25,223 nt of DNA, from positions 1 to 25,223 of the forward strand of contig JAKABA010000042.1 in NCBI GenBank assembly GCA_021802115.1. The letters run 5' to 3'. This stretch comes from a bacterium (GTDB lineage: Bacteria > Chloroflexota > Dormibacteria > UBA8260 > Bog-877). Positions 1 through 7,261 of this stretch are shown here, one piece after another. The stretch's first letter is position 1. Each line of letters begins with the position of its first letter. The position numbers were made by a program, and so were the translations under genes. The notes under the pieces are model-generated. The model had not been told where the DNA came from. It ran no database searches and worked only from the letters and a program-made list of their open reading frames with translations.

Positions 1-1541
1 ATGAGCAGGGTGACCGCCGGGGTCCACGACTCCGGGACGTTGCGGGTGCCCAGGACCAGCACCGAGCTGACCGCCGGACCCCGGCCTGGGGTGCTGAAGA
101 GCTGTTGGGGTTCGCCGCTCACCCAGGGTTGCAGCCGTGCCGCCAGTGCTTCCCCGTCCAAGCGGGCCTGGAGCCTGGGGAGGCAGTCGCCCAGCACCGG
201 GGCCCGGCCGACCGGGGGCTGGGCGATCAGCTCCCCCACCGTCTCCAGCAGCGCCGCGCGCTCGGAGTTGCTGAGCGGCCCACAGAGGATTGAAACCAGC
301 TCCACGGTGGCGGGGACGGTCTCCACGGCCGGGCCCATCTCCAGCATGTTGAACCGGGCGGCACGCGGGTCGACCAGGTCGAGGAAGGTGCCCCCCGCCA
401 GCTCGCACCACCTCTGGTGCTCATTCTCGGGGTCCACCACCACCACCGACTGCCCCCGGCGGGCTGCCTCCATCGCCAGGAGCCCCGCCAGGTAAGATTT
501 GCCGGCCCCCGAGGCCGCCACCACCGCCAGGTTCGCATTGTTGAGTCGAGGGTCGTGGTGCAGATCCAGCCCCACCCAGCGCCCGGTGCGCCGATGGATT
601 CCGATCAGGCTCTGCTCCAAGCGATTGGCCTCCGGCCCTTCGAACCAGGGCCACAGGGTGGAGACCTCTCCGGTGGCCGCCAGCATCGTCGGTCGAGTCC
701 CCGAAGGCGGTTGGCCCAGTGACTCCAGGTGCGCCGGGAGTTCATCGAAGTAGGCGGGAACAAAGGTGGCTCGCAGGGATGCCGCGGCGGTCTCGAGCTC
801 CCGGGTCAGGGTGCGCAGCTCGGCTGGAGAGTCGGCCGCGAGGGTGACCGTGAGGGCCAGCTCGAACACCCGCTCCTCCCCCCGGGCGAGCACCTCCCGC
901 AGGTCGCGGGCCGCGCGGGACAGCAGCCGGAGGCGGGGATCGGGTGGTTGCTCGACCGCGGCGAGCTCGCGAGCACGCAGGCCGCGCAGACGGAGCCGAA
1001 GGTCGCGATCCGCAAGCTCGGGATCGCGCGGGGAGATGGTCAGCGCGAGCTTGCAATCGCCCGCGCCCCCCAGGAGCTGCCACAGCCACCCGGGGTTCAC
1101 CCCGACTCCGGGGAGGCGATGCAGCCGGAGCGAATGGAGATGCCGGCCTCCGATGCGGAGCTCCCGAGCACACTCCAGCAGGGGTCCGCGGGCCAGGGCG
1201 GGCGCCGCATCGGCGGCCTCGCTGCGCACCTCGCACCGGTTGCGGAGCGCGTCCAGCAGCTCGTGGTAGCGTCCCTGGCCGTGGCGTTCCTGGACCAGGT
1301 ACGTGGTGATCCGGCGAGCTGCGGAGTCGGCAGCGGTGGCCCCGCCACGCGGGGTGGGCCGAACCGGCGGCCCACCCGGCCCGGCCGCCGGCTCCGGCCA
1401 CAGCTGCTTGCAGATCACGAAGGTGCAGCGATCATCGAGAAGGTGGAGCCATGACCCGAATCCCTGGGCCAGGCGCTGCTGCTCGCTGGCTGCGAGATCC
1501 AGAAGGTCCGGCCCCACGGTTCGCCAGACCGCGCTGGTCAC
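1..1541 (-). CDS. VirB4/TraC-type T4SS ATPase, copy 1 (3' end cut by window edge)
   Basis: The 513 visible residues have the layout of a VirB4-family secretion ATPase, a cytoplasmic motor that energises type IV secretion. The N-terminal domain ends in a linker around residue 290-325 (LWPWFEGPEANRLEQ..., then IGIHRRTGRWVGLDL) that leads into the P-loop. The Walker A motif AASGAGKS is at about 342-349. It is followed by the family's strand-turn VVVVDPENEH, a variant of the usual DPEGEY. Walker B and the C-terminus lie outside the window. The start is a GTG overlapping the stop of the upstream PrgI-like gene in GTGA, which implies translational coupling. A second, longer VirB4 lies at 13083-15338; its P-loop is about 80 residues further in, so the two are diverged paralogues. 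No VirD4 or relaxase is next to this copy. The family call is firm; substrate and partners are unknown. Confidence 0.88.
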   Translation of the reverse strand, partial: MTSAVWRTVGPDLLDLAASEQQRLAQGFGSWLHLLDDRCTFVICKQLWPEPAAGPGGPPVRPTPRGGATAADSAARRITTYLVQERHGQGRYHELLDALRNRCEVRSEAADAAPALARGPLLECARELRIGGRHLHSLRLHRLPGVGVNPGWLWQLLGGAGDCKLALTISPRDPELADRDLRLRLRGLRARELAAVEQPPDPRLRLLSRAARDLREVLARGEERVFELALTVTLAADSPAELRTLTRELETAAASLRATFVPAYFDELPAHLESLGQPPSGTRPTMLAATGEVSTLWPWFEGPEANRLEQSLIGIHRRTGRWVGLDLHHDPRLNNANLAVVAASGAGKSYLAGLLAMEAARRGQSVVVVDPENEHQRWCELAGGTFLDLVDPRAARFNMLEMGPAVETVPATVELVSILCGPLSNSERAALLETVGELIAQPPVGRAPVLGDCLPRLQARLDGEALAARLQPWVSGEPQQLFSTPGRGPAVSSVLVLGTRNVPESWTPAVTLL

Positions 1542-1885
1542 CCGAGGTGGGGCCTGCCGCGCAGCGTGGACGGCTGCTGACCGGGACCGTCGACCGGCCG
1601 CCACTGCCGCGAGCGGCGCGCACGGGTCGAGAGGTTGCGGTGGGCGAGCACGAGCAGCCGCCATGCCCAATGTCCACTGGGGACTCCCCAGAGCCGCACC
1701 CACGCGAGGGCCGCTGACAGCGCGAACGCGCTGCCTCCCCCGATGCCGCGGAGCCACTCGGGAGAGGGGAGGTGGAGCAAGAGGGCGGCCGCGACCGCGC
1801 CGGCCGCGACAACCCCCAGCCGTCCGGGCGGCAGCCCGAAGGCGACGATCTCCTCGTGAGGAGAGGGCGAGGTGAAGTTGATCAT
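1538..1885 (-). CDS. PrgI/VirB3-like small membrane protein, copy 1
   Basis: This 115-residue protein has two hydrophobic segments (about 24-39 and 47-66). A short amphipathic stretch and a basic tail follow. Size, topology and position directly before a VirB4 ATPase match the PrgI/VirB3-like inner-membrane subunits of Gram-positive T4SSs, which are thought to dock VirB4 at the membrane. The segment EWLRGIGGGSAFALSAALAW recalls the Gly-rich second helix of PrgI proteins. The ATG start is preceded by AGGGGA at 15-10 nt, a fair ribosome site. Its TGA overlaps the GTG of the ATPase gene. The call rests mainly on context and topology, because these proteins are poorly conserved. Confidence 0.68.
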   Translation of the reverse strand: MINFTSPSPHEEIVAFGLPPGRLGVVAAGAVAAALLLHLPSPEWLRGIGGGSAFALSAALAWVRLWGVPSGHWAWRLLVLAHRNLSTRARRSRQWRPVDGPGQQPSTLRGRPHLG

Positions 1886-2001
1886 GCGGGGCGATCCCCT
1901 GGCGGCGAGCTCGGGACTGAGGCGCGAGGACTCACAATCGCGATAGTCCGCTGTTCCGGGCCATGGGCCGCAATCGCCCGCCCCTGCGAAGGTCGGAGGC
2001 G

Positions 2002-2418
2002 CTACCGGTCCCTGGTCAACTCCATCTGGACCGCGAAGCCCTGCTCCTGGAGCGGCAGCCGTGGCTGCTTGGTGACCCGTACCCGCACGTGCAGCACTCC
2101 CGGAAGATCCACGAGCTCACGCGCCAGCCGGGCGACCAGGGCCTCCAGCAGGTGGAACTCGGTCTGCTCCGTGAGCCCGCGCACGAGCTCGTAGATCTTC
2201 GGGTAGCTGATCGTGTCGTCGAGCCGGTCCGACGCCGCCGCCCGGGCGAAGTCGGTGCTGAGATCGAGGTCCACCACGAAGTGCGAGCCCATGCGGCGTT
2301 CCGCCTCGCCGTTGCCATGGTGTCCGAAGAATCGCAAGCCGTGGAGCATCAGGGTGCCGGGCAGCTCGCCCGGCCGCGGGTCAGCCGACGCGGGCCTGAC
2401 GTGTGGCTCCGGGCTCAC
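2002..2418 (-). CDS. folB: Dihydroneopterin aldolase
   Basis: FolB cleaves 7,8-dihydroneopterin to 6-hydroxymethyl-7,8-dihydropterin and glycolaldehyde in folate synthesis, in the cytoplasm. The protein shows the family pattern LHGLRFFGHHGNGEAE near 25-40, the SYPKIYE segment with the conserved Tyr (Y72), LLEALVARLA near 90-99, and VRVTKQPRLP with the conserved Lys (K117). The active-site Glu is E40. Length is normal for the family once an N-terminal extension of about 23 residues is discounted. The start shown is a GTG overlapping the upstream stop (GTGA). The ATG at 2349 would give MLHGLRFF..., closer to the usual FolB N-terminus, and is the main alternative. No other folate gene is visible nearby. 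Confidence 0.93.
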   Translation of the reverse strand: MSPEPHVRPASADPRPGELPGTLMLHGLRFFGHHGNGEAERRMGSHFVVDLDLSTDFARAAASDRLDDTISYPKIYELVRGLTEQTEFHLLEALVARLARELVDLPGVLHVRVRVTKQPRLPLQEQGFAVQMELTRDR

Positions 2419-2870
2419 TCAGGTGCGTCGACCGTCTCGATGGAGTCGATGTGGAGCACCTCGCGCCGGTTGTCCCGGGTGGGGAACAGCACCACCAGGG
2501 TCTGAGACAGCGCCGCGGTCACCTGCCCGACATCCCCGACCGCGATGGTCCCGATCGGCTCACCCGTGCTGTGGCGCACCACGTCGGTGACCCTCACCCA
2601 GGTCCCCGGCGGCCACCGCATCTCCGGGGTGAGCTCGTCCGGTGACAGGTCCTCGGGAGCGATGTTGCCCCGGTTGCCGCCCCACGGGCGGGGAGGCGAC
2701 GGGCGGGGCTGCGGCCGAACCGGCGCGGGCGCCTCCGGCTCCGCCAGCTCCTCCTCATCGATCTCGTCTTCGGGATCGAGGGTTATCTGATCGTCCTCAG
2801 CCGACGGTTGGCCGTCCTCCGCGGCGGCGGTGGACGGCTCGTGGCTGTCGGGTCTTTGGGCTTTGGTCAA
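2415..2870 (-). CDS. Hypothetical acidic protein with SH3-like C-terminal region
   Basis: The family is not recognised. From the TTG at 2870 the protein begins MTKAQRPDSHEP, followed by a low-complexity acidic stretch (EDEIDEEELAEPE) and a Pro/Arg-rich linker. The final ~65 residues are better ordered: WPPGTWVRVTDVV, then GDVGQVTAAL, then LVVLFPTRDN and REVLHIDSIE, a beta-rich pattern that recalls small SH3/KOW-like barrels. The TTG start was chosen because GGGAAG lies just upstream and a -10-like box sits about 55 nt further up. The frame stays open to a GTG at 2948, which would add 26 poorly conserved-looking residues. Its stop overlaps the folB GTG start (GTGA), so the two are probably co-translated. 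Confidence 0.58.
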   Translation of the reverse strand: MTKAQRPDSHEPSTAAAEDGQPSAEDDQITLDPEDEIDEEELAEPEAPAPVRPQPRPSPPRPWGGNRGNIAPEDLSPDELTPEMRWPPGTWVRVTDVVRHSTGEPIGTIAVGDVGQVTAALSQTLVVLFPTRDNRREVLHIDSIETVDAPE

Positions 2871-2923
2871 GTTTGCTTCCCGATCAACGGTTGGAGCCCA
2901 GAGCGCATGGGCACACGAACTCC

Positions 2924-2929
2924 AGCGTA
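2924..2929 (-). promoter_or_regulatory. Possible -10 box (TACGCT)
   Basis: TACGCT on the minus strand lies about 55 nt upstream of the TTG start of the acidic protein gene, in the gap after the preceding gene's stop. It fits TANNNT. No convincing -35 was found, so it is a weak call; it mainly supports the shorter start at 2870. Confidence 0.25.
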
Positions 2930-2957
2930 GCATGCGCCGGGCCGCCACCCGCCGCGG

Positions 2958-3365
2958 TCACTCCTCCGCTATCGAGATCACCTTCCAGGGCTCTGAGGTG
3001 GTGTCCAGCACCAGGGCCAGCTGCACCGGGTCGTTGGCCGTGACCGGCGCCTGCCCGGCGCAGAGGAAGCTGGTGCGGTCTCGGTAGCGCACCCGGAGCG
3101 GCAGCCGCTCCCCCGGGCGGCCCGGCGCCAGCTCCACGTGCAGCGACTCGCGAAAGGGGCTGACCTCGATCCCCGCCATCTGGTAGGCGTGGAACCGGGA
3201 TCGAACCTCGCTCAGGGCGTCGCCGGCGAAGGCCTGTCCCAGCCGCGCCAAATTGCCGGTGCGCGCGACCTCGTCGATCGTCGCCATCACCCGTTGGAGC
3301 TCCGACTTGCCGCGCTCCAGCTGGTCGGGTCGGGCCGGCCGACGGCGGATCGGGATGCTTGGCAC
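2958..3365 (-). CDS. Hypothetical protein, possible NTF2/cystatin-like fold
   Basis: This 135-residue soluble protein has no recognised family. A basic N-terminus is followed by a helical segment (LERGKSELQRVMATIDEVAR), a second helix, and then a run of beta-type stretches ending SEPWKVISIAEE. Helices followed by strands, with a closing W-K-V-I-S motif, resemble small NTF2-like domains; this is a fold guess only. The GTG start lies six nucleotides after the stop of the 206-residue gene upstream, and the next gene begins downstream in the same direction, so it reads as the second gene of a short operon ending in folB. No signal peptide or membrane segment is present. Confidence 0.6.
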   Translation of the reverse strand: MPSIPIRRRPARPDQLERGKSELQRVMATIDEVARTGNLARLGQAFAGDALSEVRSRFHAYQMAGIEVSPFRESLHVELAPGRPGERLPLRVRYRDRTSFLCAGQAPVTANDPVQLALVLDTTSEPWKVISIAEE

Positions 3366-3371
3366 CGGAGC

Positions 3372-3992
3372 TCAGCCGGCGCGTGGCCGCAGCGGCCGCA
3401 GCAGATCCGTGGGCAGGTAGGCGGGCCGGGACGGGGTCGATCCGGCATCGATCACCTGCGGTCCCTGGGGGACGGGCTCGGGGTCCAGGGAGACCGGGGG
3501 CGGGGGAACCTGAACCGGGGTGGTGTCCGCCCACGCGAAGTCGGGGCCCTTTGACGACCGCTCCCGATCCCCCGCCGGTCTGGAGGTGGCCGGGGCGACG
3601 GGGGCATCCTTGGTGCGGGGAGCGACCTGCATCCCCCGGGCCAGGATGGCCGCGGGCAATGACTCGAGGTTGGGGAGCAGCACCATCCCGGTCGCCTCGG
3701 CCATCCATCCCAGGGTCTCAAGCGGCCAGTTGCTGGCGTTGCCGGGGTGGATGAAACAGCGGTTGGCGGGGAAATGCGGCAGCTGGCCCAGCACGGTGAA
3801 CCCGGGGCCCCCCGAGCACACCACGGCGTCCGGAGGATCGGCGCGCTCGATCAGGCTGCGCAGCCGCGCGACGCTGGTGATGGGGTCCCCGTAGTCGGGA
3901 TCCTCGGCCACTCCCAGGACCTCGAAATTCGGCAGCAGCTGGCGGGTCCGCCTCTGCAGCTCGGCATCGCCCACCACGATCACCGCGCCCAC
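3372..3992 (-). CDS. Hypothetical protein with Rossmann/receiver-like N-terminal domain
   Basis: This 206-residue protein is not assigned to a family. Residues 1-120 alternate hydrophobic strands and helices (MGAVIVVGDAE, then PPDAVVCSGGPG, then ATGMVLLPNLESLPAAIL). This is the look of an alpha/beta domain such as a degenerate receiver or CpaE-type N-terminal domain. A clear phospho-acceptor Asp with its usual partners is not evident. The C-terminal ~85 residues are Pro-rich and probably disordered. The GTG start has a strong purine-rich ribosome site, GGGAGGGAG, about 5 nt upstream. It heads a same-strand run that continues through two small genes to folB. Confidence 0.62.
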   Translation of the reverse strand: MGAVIVVGDAELQRRTRQLLPNFEVLGVAEDPDYGDPITSVARLRSLIERADPPDAVVCSGGPGFTVLGQLPHFPANRCFIHPGNASNWPLETLGWMAEATGMVLLPNLESLPAAILARGMQVAPRTKDAPVAPATSRPAGDRERSSKGPDFAWADTTPVQVPPPPVSLDPEPVPQGPQVIDAGSTPSRPAYLPTDLLRPLRPRAG

Positions 3993-4044
3993 CGGCTCCC
4001 TCCCGACCGTCCCCGGGATGACGTCCGGCCCCGGTGAAGGCCCC

Positions 4045-5199
4045 TCAATCGCGGCCTCCCTGGCGGTTAGGTGCCACCTCCTCTAGAAGGACCGTGGCCC
4101 GGTCTAGCCGCTGAGGGTCGACCTCAACGCCCAGCCCCGGCCCGCTCGGCACCGGCAGGGTCCCGTCGGCGGCGAGGGTGAATGGTTCTGTGAGCAGGTC
4201 CTCGGTGAAGTAGCGGTCACTGGCGGAGGTGTCACCGGGAAGGGTGAACCCTGGCAGTGACGCCAGGGCCAGGTTGGCCGCCCGGCCGATGCCGGTCTCC
4301 AGCATTCCCCCGCACCACACCGGCCAGCCCGCGGCCCGGCAGCGGTCATGGATCTGCCGGGCCGGCAGCAGCCCGCCGACCCGGCCGAGCTTGATGTTGA
4401 GAATCCTGCCCGATCCCAGCCGCAGTGCAGCCCGCAGGTCCGCGAGTGACTCGACACTCTCGTCCAGGCAGATCGGGGTCTCGATCTGCTCCTGCAGCGC
4501 CGCGTGGTCGATCAGGTCGTCGTGGCCGAGCGGCTGCTCGATCATCATGAGGTGGAACTGGTCCAGCTCCCTGAGCCTGGGTGCATCGTCGAGGGAGTAG
4601 GCGCTGTTGGCGTCCAGCATCACCGGGGTGTCGGGGAACCGCTGCCTGACCGCGGCCGCCAGTTGAATGTCGTAGCCGGGCTTGCACTTCAACTTGATGC
4701 GCTGGTAGCCCTGGGCGAGGTACCTCTCGATGGCGCTCAGCGTCGCGTCCAGAGAGGGCTGGATCCCGATGCTCACCCCTGAGGGTATCCGCTCCTTCTC
4801 GCCTCCGAGAATTTCCTTCAGGCTGAGTCCGGCCATCCGCCCGCTCAGGTCCAGGAGCGCCATCTCCACCGCCGCCTTGGCCATGAGGTGACCACGAACC
4901 CAGCTCCAACGCTGCGCCTGCTGCGCCACGGGGGCGGCGGGGCGCCCCAGGATCGATGGCAGCACGTGGCGTCGCAGGGCCTCCATGGCGGTCCGGTAGG
5001 TCTCGGACGAATAGCCCGGGTCGATTCCGGCGGCGCACTCACCGAACCCGACCATCCCCTGCGCATGCAGCTCCACCAGCAGGGCGCGCCGCTCGACCTG
5101 GGTGCCGAAGCTGGTGGTGAACGGGGAGACCAGAGGGAGCGAGACCACGCGCAGGCGGGCCCGCTCGATCGCGACCGCGCCCAGGTCGTCGAGTCTCAC
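4045..5199 (-). CDS. menC: o-Succinylbenzoate synthase / N-succinylamino-acid racemase (enolase superfamily)
   Basis: A 384-residue member of the muconate-lactonising-enzyme subgroup of the enolase superfamily. Such enzymes dehydrate SHCHC to o-succinylbenzoate in menaquinone synthesis, racemise N-succinylamino acids, or do both. The acid/base K-x-K is at K169/K171 (IKLKCKPG). The Mg ligands are D196 (MLDANSAY), E221 (MIEQPL) and D246 (CLDESV), and the opposing Lys is K270 (NIKLGRVGG). The family C-terminus PSGPGLGVEVD is present. The start is the GTG at 5199, overlapping the M20 gene's stop in GTGA. An open frame extends 27 codons further into that gene, but those residues do not resemble the family. 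Coupling to an M20 hydrolase, with no other men gene visible, makes a racemase role plausible. Family certain, substrate not. Confidence 0.9.
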   Translation of the reverse strand: MRLDDLGAVAIERARLRVVSLPLVSPFTTSFGTQVERRALLVELHAQGMVGFGECAAGIDPGYSSETYRTAMEALRRHVLPSILGRPAAPVAQQAQRWSWVRGHLMAKAAVEMALLDLSGRMAGLSLKEILGGEKERIPSGVSIGIQPSLDATLSAIERYLAQGYQRIKLKCKPGYDIQLAAAVRQRFPDTPVMLDANSAYSLDDAPRLRELDQFHLMMIEQPLGHDDLIDHAALQEQIETPICLDESVESLADLRAALRLGSGRILNIKLGRVGGLLPARQIHDRCRAAGWPVWCGGMLETGIGRAANLALASLPGFTLPGDTSASDRYFTEDLLTEPFTLAADGTLPVPSGPGLGVEVDPQRLDRATVLLEEVAPNRQGGRD

Positions 5200-6359
5200 T
5201 GCAGGGCCCCCGCCGACAGCGCCTCGATGACTCCTGCCAGCAGAGCTGCCCGTGGAGCGATGCTGGCGAGATCGGCCCACTCCCCGGGGGCGTGGGCGTT
5301 GCCCCCGACGATTCCCAGGCCATCGAGGGTCGGCACCCCCAGGGCGGCGGTGAAGTTGCCGTCGCTCCCGCCGCCCACCTCCGCCCCCTGCAGCTCTGGC
5401 AGCCCCAGCAGTTCGGCCACCTGACGCGCGAGCACGAACAGCCGCTCGGAGGCGGACGCCTCCAGGGGGGGACGGTTGCTGCCCCCGCTGATCACCACCT
5501 CGGCTCGCGGGTCGACGGGTCGCAGGCCGTGCATCTCCTGCTCCAGGCGGGCCGACTCCGCGATGGTGCTGAACCGCACATCACAGCTGAGCTTGGCCGA
5601 GGCGGGCACCACGTTCGTCCGGCCACCTCCCGAAATGACCGTGGGGGTGACGGTGGTGCCGATGTCGGGGCGGGCCATGGCGCAGATCCGGGGTATCAGG
5701 CCCGCCATCTCAACCACGGCGTTCACCCCCTTCTCGGGCTCCAACCCAGCGTGGGCGGCGAGCCCCGTGACCTCCACCTGGTAGGTGCCCACTCCCTTGC
5801 GGGCGATCTTGACCGCGCCCGCAACGGGCGGCTCCAGGACCAGCACCGCCTGGTGTCGTTTGGCCTCGAACTCGATCAGCGCACGGGACGCGGCGCTGCC
5901 GACCTCCTCATCGGTGGTCAGCAGCAGAGTGACCTCGGGGCCGCTCCAGCCATGCTCCCGGAGCGCGGCCAGTGCGGCCAGCCCGATCACCACCCCGCCC
6001 TTCATGTCGAACACTCCCGGCCCGCGGGCTAAGCCGCCCTCGACCGCGTAGAGCGGGGAGAAGGCATCGACGTCCCAGACGGTGTCGAGGTGAGCCAGCA
6101 GCAGCACCCCTTGCCCATCGCCCTTCCCCACGGTCACCCGGACCGCCGGTCGCCCGAGGTCGGGCACGGTCTCGAGCCGGTCAGGTCGCAAGAACTCCCG
6201 CGATCTCGCTACCACCAGCTCGGCCATCGCCACCAGCCGGTCCTGATCGTCGCTGGGAGACTGCTGGCGCACCAGCTCGGCGAGCAGACCCTCGAAGGTG
6301 GAGCTGTGCGCCGACAGCCATCCGAGCCGGGCCCGGGCCGCCGGCTCCGAGAGGGTCAT
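5196..6359 (-). CDS. M20-family metallopeptidase (CPG2-like carboxypeptidase/desuccinylase)
   Basis: This 387-residue zinc hydrolase resembles Pseudomonas glutamate carboxypeptidase (CPG2) and N-acyl amino acid deacylases. Expected metal and catalytic residues are all visible: H90-x-D92 (LLLAHLDTVWD), bridging D118 (VFDMKGG), general base E151 with ligand E152 (TTDEEVGS), E176 (LEPP) and H356 (GGNAHAPGEW). The dimerisation-domain motif AAHAGLEPEKGVNAV is at about 201-215. No signal peptide is seen, so it is probably cytoplasmic. The downstream enolase gene starts inside its stop codon, so the two products are likely made together; hydrolysis of N-succinyl-L-amino acids after racemisation is one coherent role. 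It has no Shine-Dalgarno; a TATAGAAT box ends 6 nt before the ATG. Confidence 0.9.
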   Translation of the reverse strand: MTLSEPAARARLGWLSAHSSTFEGLLAELVRQQSPSDDQDRLVAMAELVVARSREFLRPDRLETVPDLGRPAVRVTVGKGDGQGVLLLAHLDTVWDVDAFSPLYAVEGGLARGPGVFDMKGGVVIGLAALAALREHGWSGPEVTLLLTTDEEVGSAASRALIEFEAKRHQAVLVLEPPVAGAVKIARKGVGTYQVEVTGLAAHAGLEPEKGVNAVVEMAGLIPRICAMARPDIGTTVTPTVISGGGRTNVVPASAKLSCDVRFSTIAESARLEQEMHGLRPVDPRAEVVISGGSNRPPLEASASERLFVLARQVAELLGLPELQGAEVGGGSDGNFTAALGVPTLDGLGIVGGNAHAPGEWADLASIAPRAALLAGVIEALSAGALQ

Positions 6360-6365
6360 CGCCTG

Positions 6366-6373
6366 ATTCTATA
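6366..6373 (-). promoter_or_regulatory. Leaderless-type -10 box (TATAGAAT) of the M20-enolase pair
   Basis: TATAGAAT on the minus strand ends 6 nt before the ATG of the M20 gene, at the 3' end of the preceding small gene. Transcription would begin at or next to the start codon. No Shine-Dalgarno is present, and no clear -35 was found. Confidence 0.5.
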
Positions 6374-6587
6374 GGACATCCCCCTCGTCTCCAGGCGGTC
6401 GCACCCGCAGTTCCGGCTCGTCCCCCTCCCGCTCCAGCGGGGTACCGATTGAGGTGGGTAGCGGGTCGATGTGCGGGGGTTGGTGGCCGAAGAAGGATCC
6501 CAGCAGCAAAACGATGCCCTGCAGGTCCTGGCGGAGCGAGGATTCCTGCCATCGCCGACTGAGCAGCAGGCGGGCGAGCAGTCCCAT
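6369..6587 (-). CDS. Small hypothetical protein
   Basis: This 72-residue frame begins MGLLARLLLSRRW, a basic and hydrophobic N-terminus, followed by LQGIVLLLGSFFGH, which might associate with the membrane, and an acidic, Pro-rich tail. No family is recognised. Support comes from third codon positions that are mostly G or C, as in the neighbours, and from a tidy fit. It starts 11 nt after the transglycosylase stop and ends just before the M20 gene. No ribosome site is visible, so it could still be non-coding. Confidence 0.45.
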   Translation of the reverse strand: MGLLARLLLSRRWQESSLRQDLQGIVLLLGSFFGHQPPHIDPLPTSIGTPLEREGDEPELRVRPPGDEGDVL

Positions 6588-6598
6588 CGCGGTTCAGT

Positions 6599-7261
6599 CT
6601 AGGTGCAGACCCACTCCGAGGACTCTCCCATGGAGAACATCTTGGCCGCGATGTTCGCCTGTTGGGTGGGGTTCCAGATGTCGGTGCCGCCGTGGCCGTA
6701 GAAGGTCGCCGGCATGAACTGAAAGAGACCGGTCGCTCCCGAGGAGCGGTTCACGCTGGTGGGGTCGAGGCCCGACTCGCACTCGGCCACCGACAGCAGC
6801 CAGGAGTAGGAGACGTTGTACCTCTGTGCGGCCGCCCAGATGATCTGCTTGATGGTGCCGACCGGGGGCTCTGCGACCGGCTGCCAGAATGAGCCGCCGT
6901 AGGGCGAGCTAGCGGCGCCCGCCGCCGGGGCGGCCGCAATCACGGGAGCCGGTGTGGGCGGAGGCGTCACCTTGGCCTCCTGCAGGGGCATGGTCACCGC
7001 ATAGCTGGTGGGGGAGAGGATGTTGCGGGCCTGGCCCGCGATCTGGGTGATCGCGGCCGGCTCGGCGGCGGTGGGGCGCGGCGCCCCCTGGGCGAGCAGC
7101 ACGCTGGCCACGGGGGCGACGAACAGCACCGTGGCGGCGGCCAGGATCCACCTCAGGCGGCCGGCCAGCAGCGGCAGCGCGGGGAGTGGGGCCACGGCCT
7201 CCTCGGGCCGCAGGCTCAACTCAACCGCGGCCGTATATGAAGCCCAGGTACCCTGCGCCAT
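6599..7261 (-). CDS. Membrane-anchored lytic transglycosylase (SLT domain)
   Basis: This 220-residue protein has one membrane segment (about 37-57), a Pro/Ala-rich linker (about 95-120), and a C-terminal goose-lysozyme/SLT-type domain (about 133-220). The catalytic Glu is in AECESGLDP (E162), followed by the family's SSGATGLFQFMPATF. These enzymes cut the glycan strands of peptidoglycan outside the membrane, during remodelling or to make room for envelope complexes. The ATG at 7261 overlaps the CHAP gene by about 40 nt. In-frame TTG and GTG codons just past the CHAP stop are alternatives that keep the membrane segment. Together with the CHAP gene it forms a two-enzyme wall-hydrolase pair. A VirB1-like service to the T4SS is possible but not shown. 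Confidence 0.86.
   Translation of the reverse strand: MAQGTWASYTAAVELSLRPEEAVAPLPALPLLAGRLRWILAAATVLFVAPVASVLLAQGAPRPTAAEPAAITQIAGQARNILSPTSYAVTMPLQEAKVTPPPTPAPVIAAAPAAGAASSPYGGSFWQPVAEPPVGTIKQIIWAAAQRYNVSYSWLLSVAECESGLDPTSVNRSSGATGLFQFMPATFYGHGGTDIWNPTQQANIAAKMFSMGESSEWVCT

Noticed and set aside
2884..2918. Very short leaderless frame (GTG, 10 codons) 7 nt after the TACGCT box
   Set aside because: Too short to judge, with no evidence of coding; more likely part of the leader of the 2415-2870 gene.
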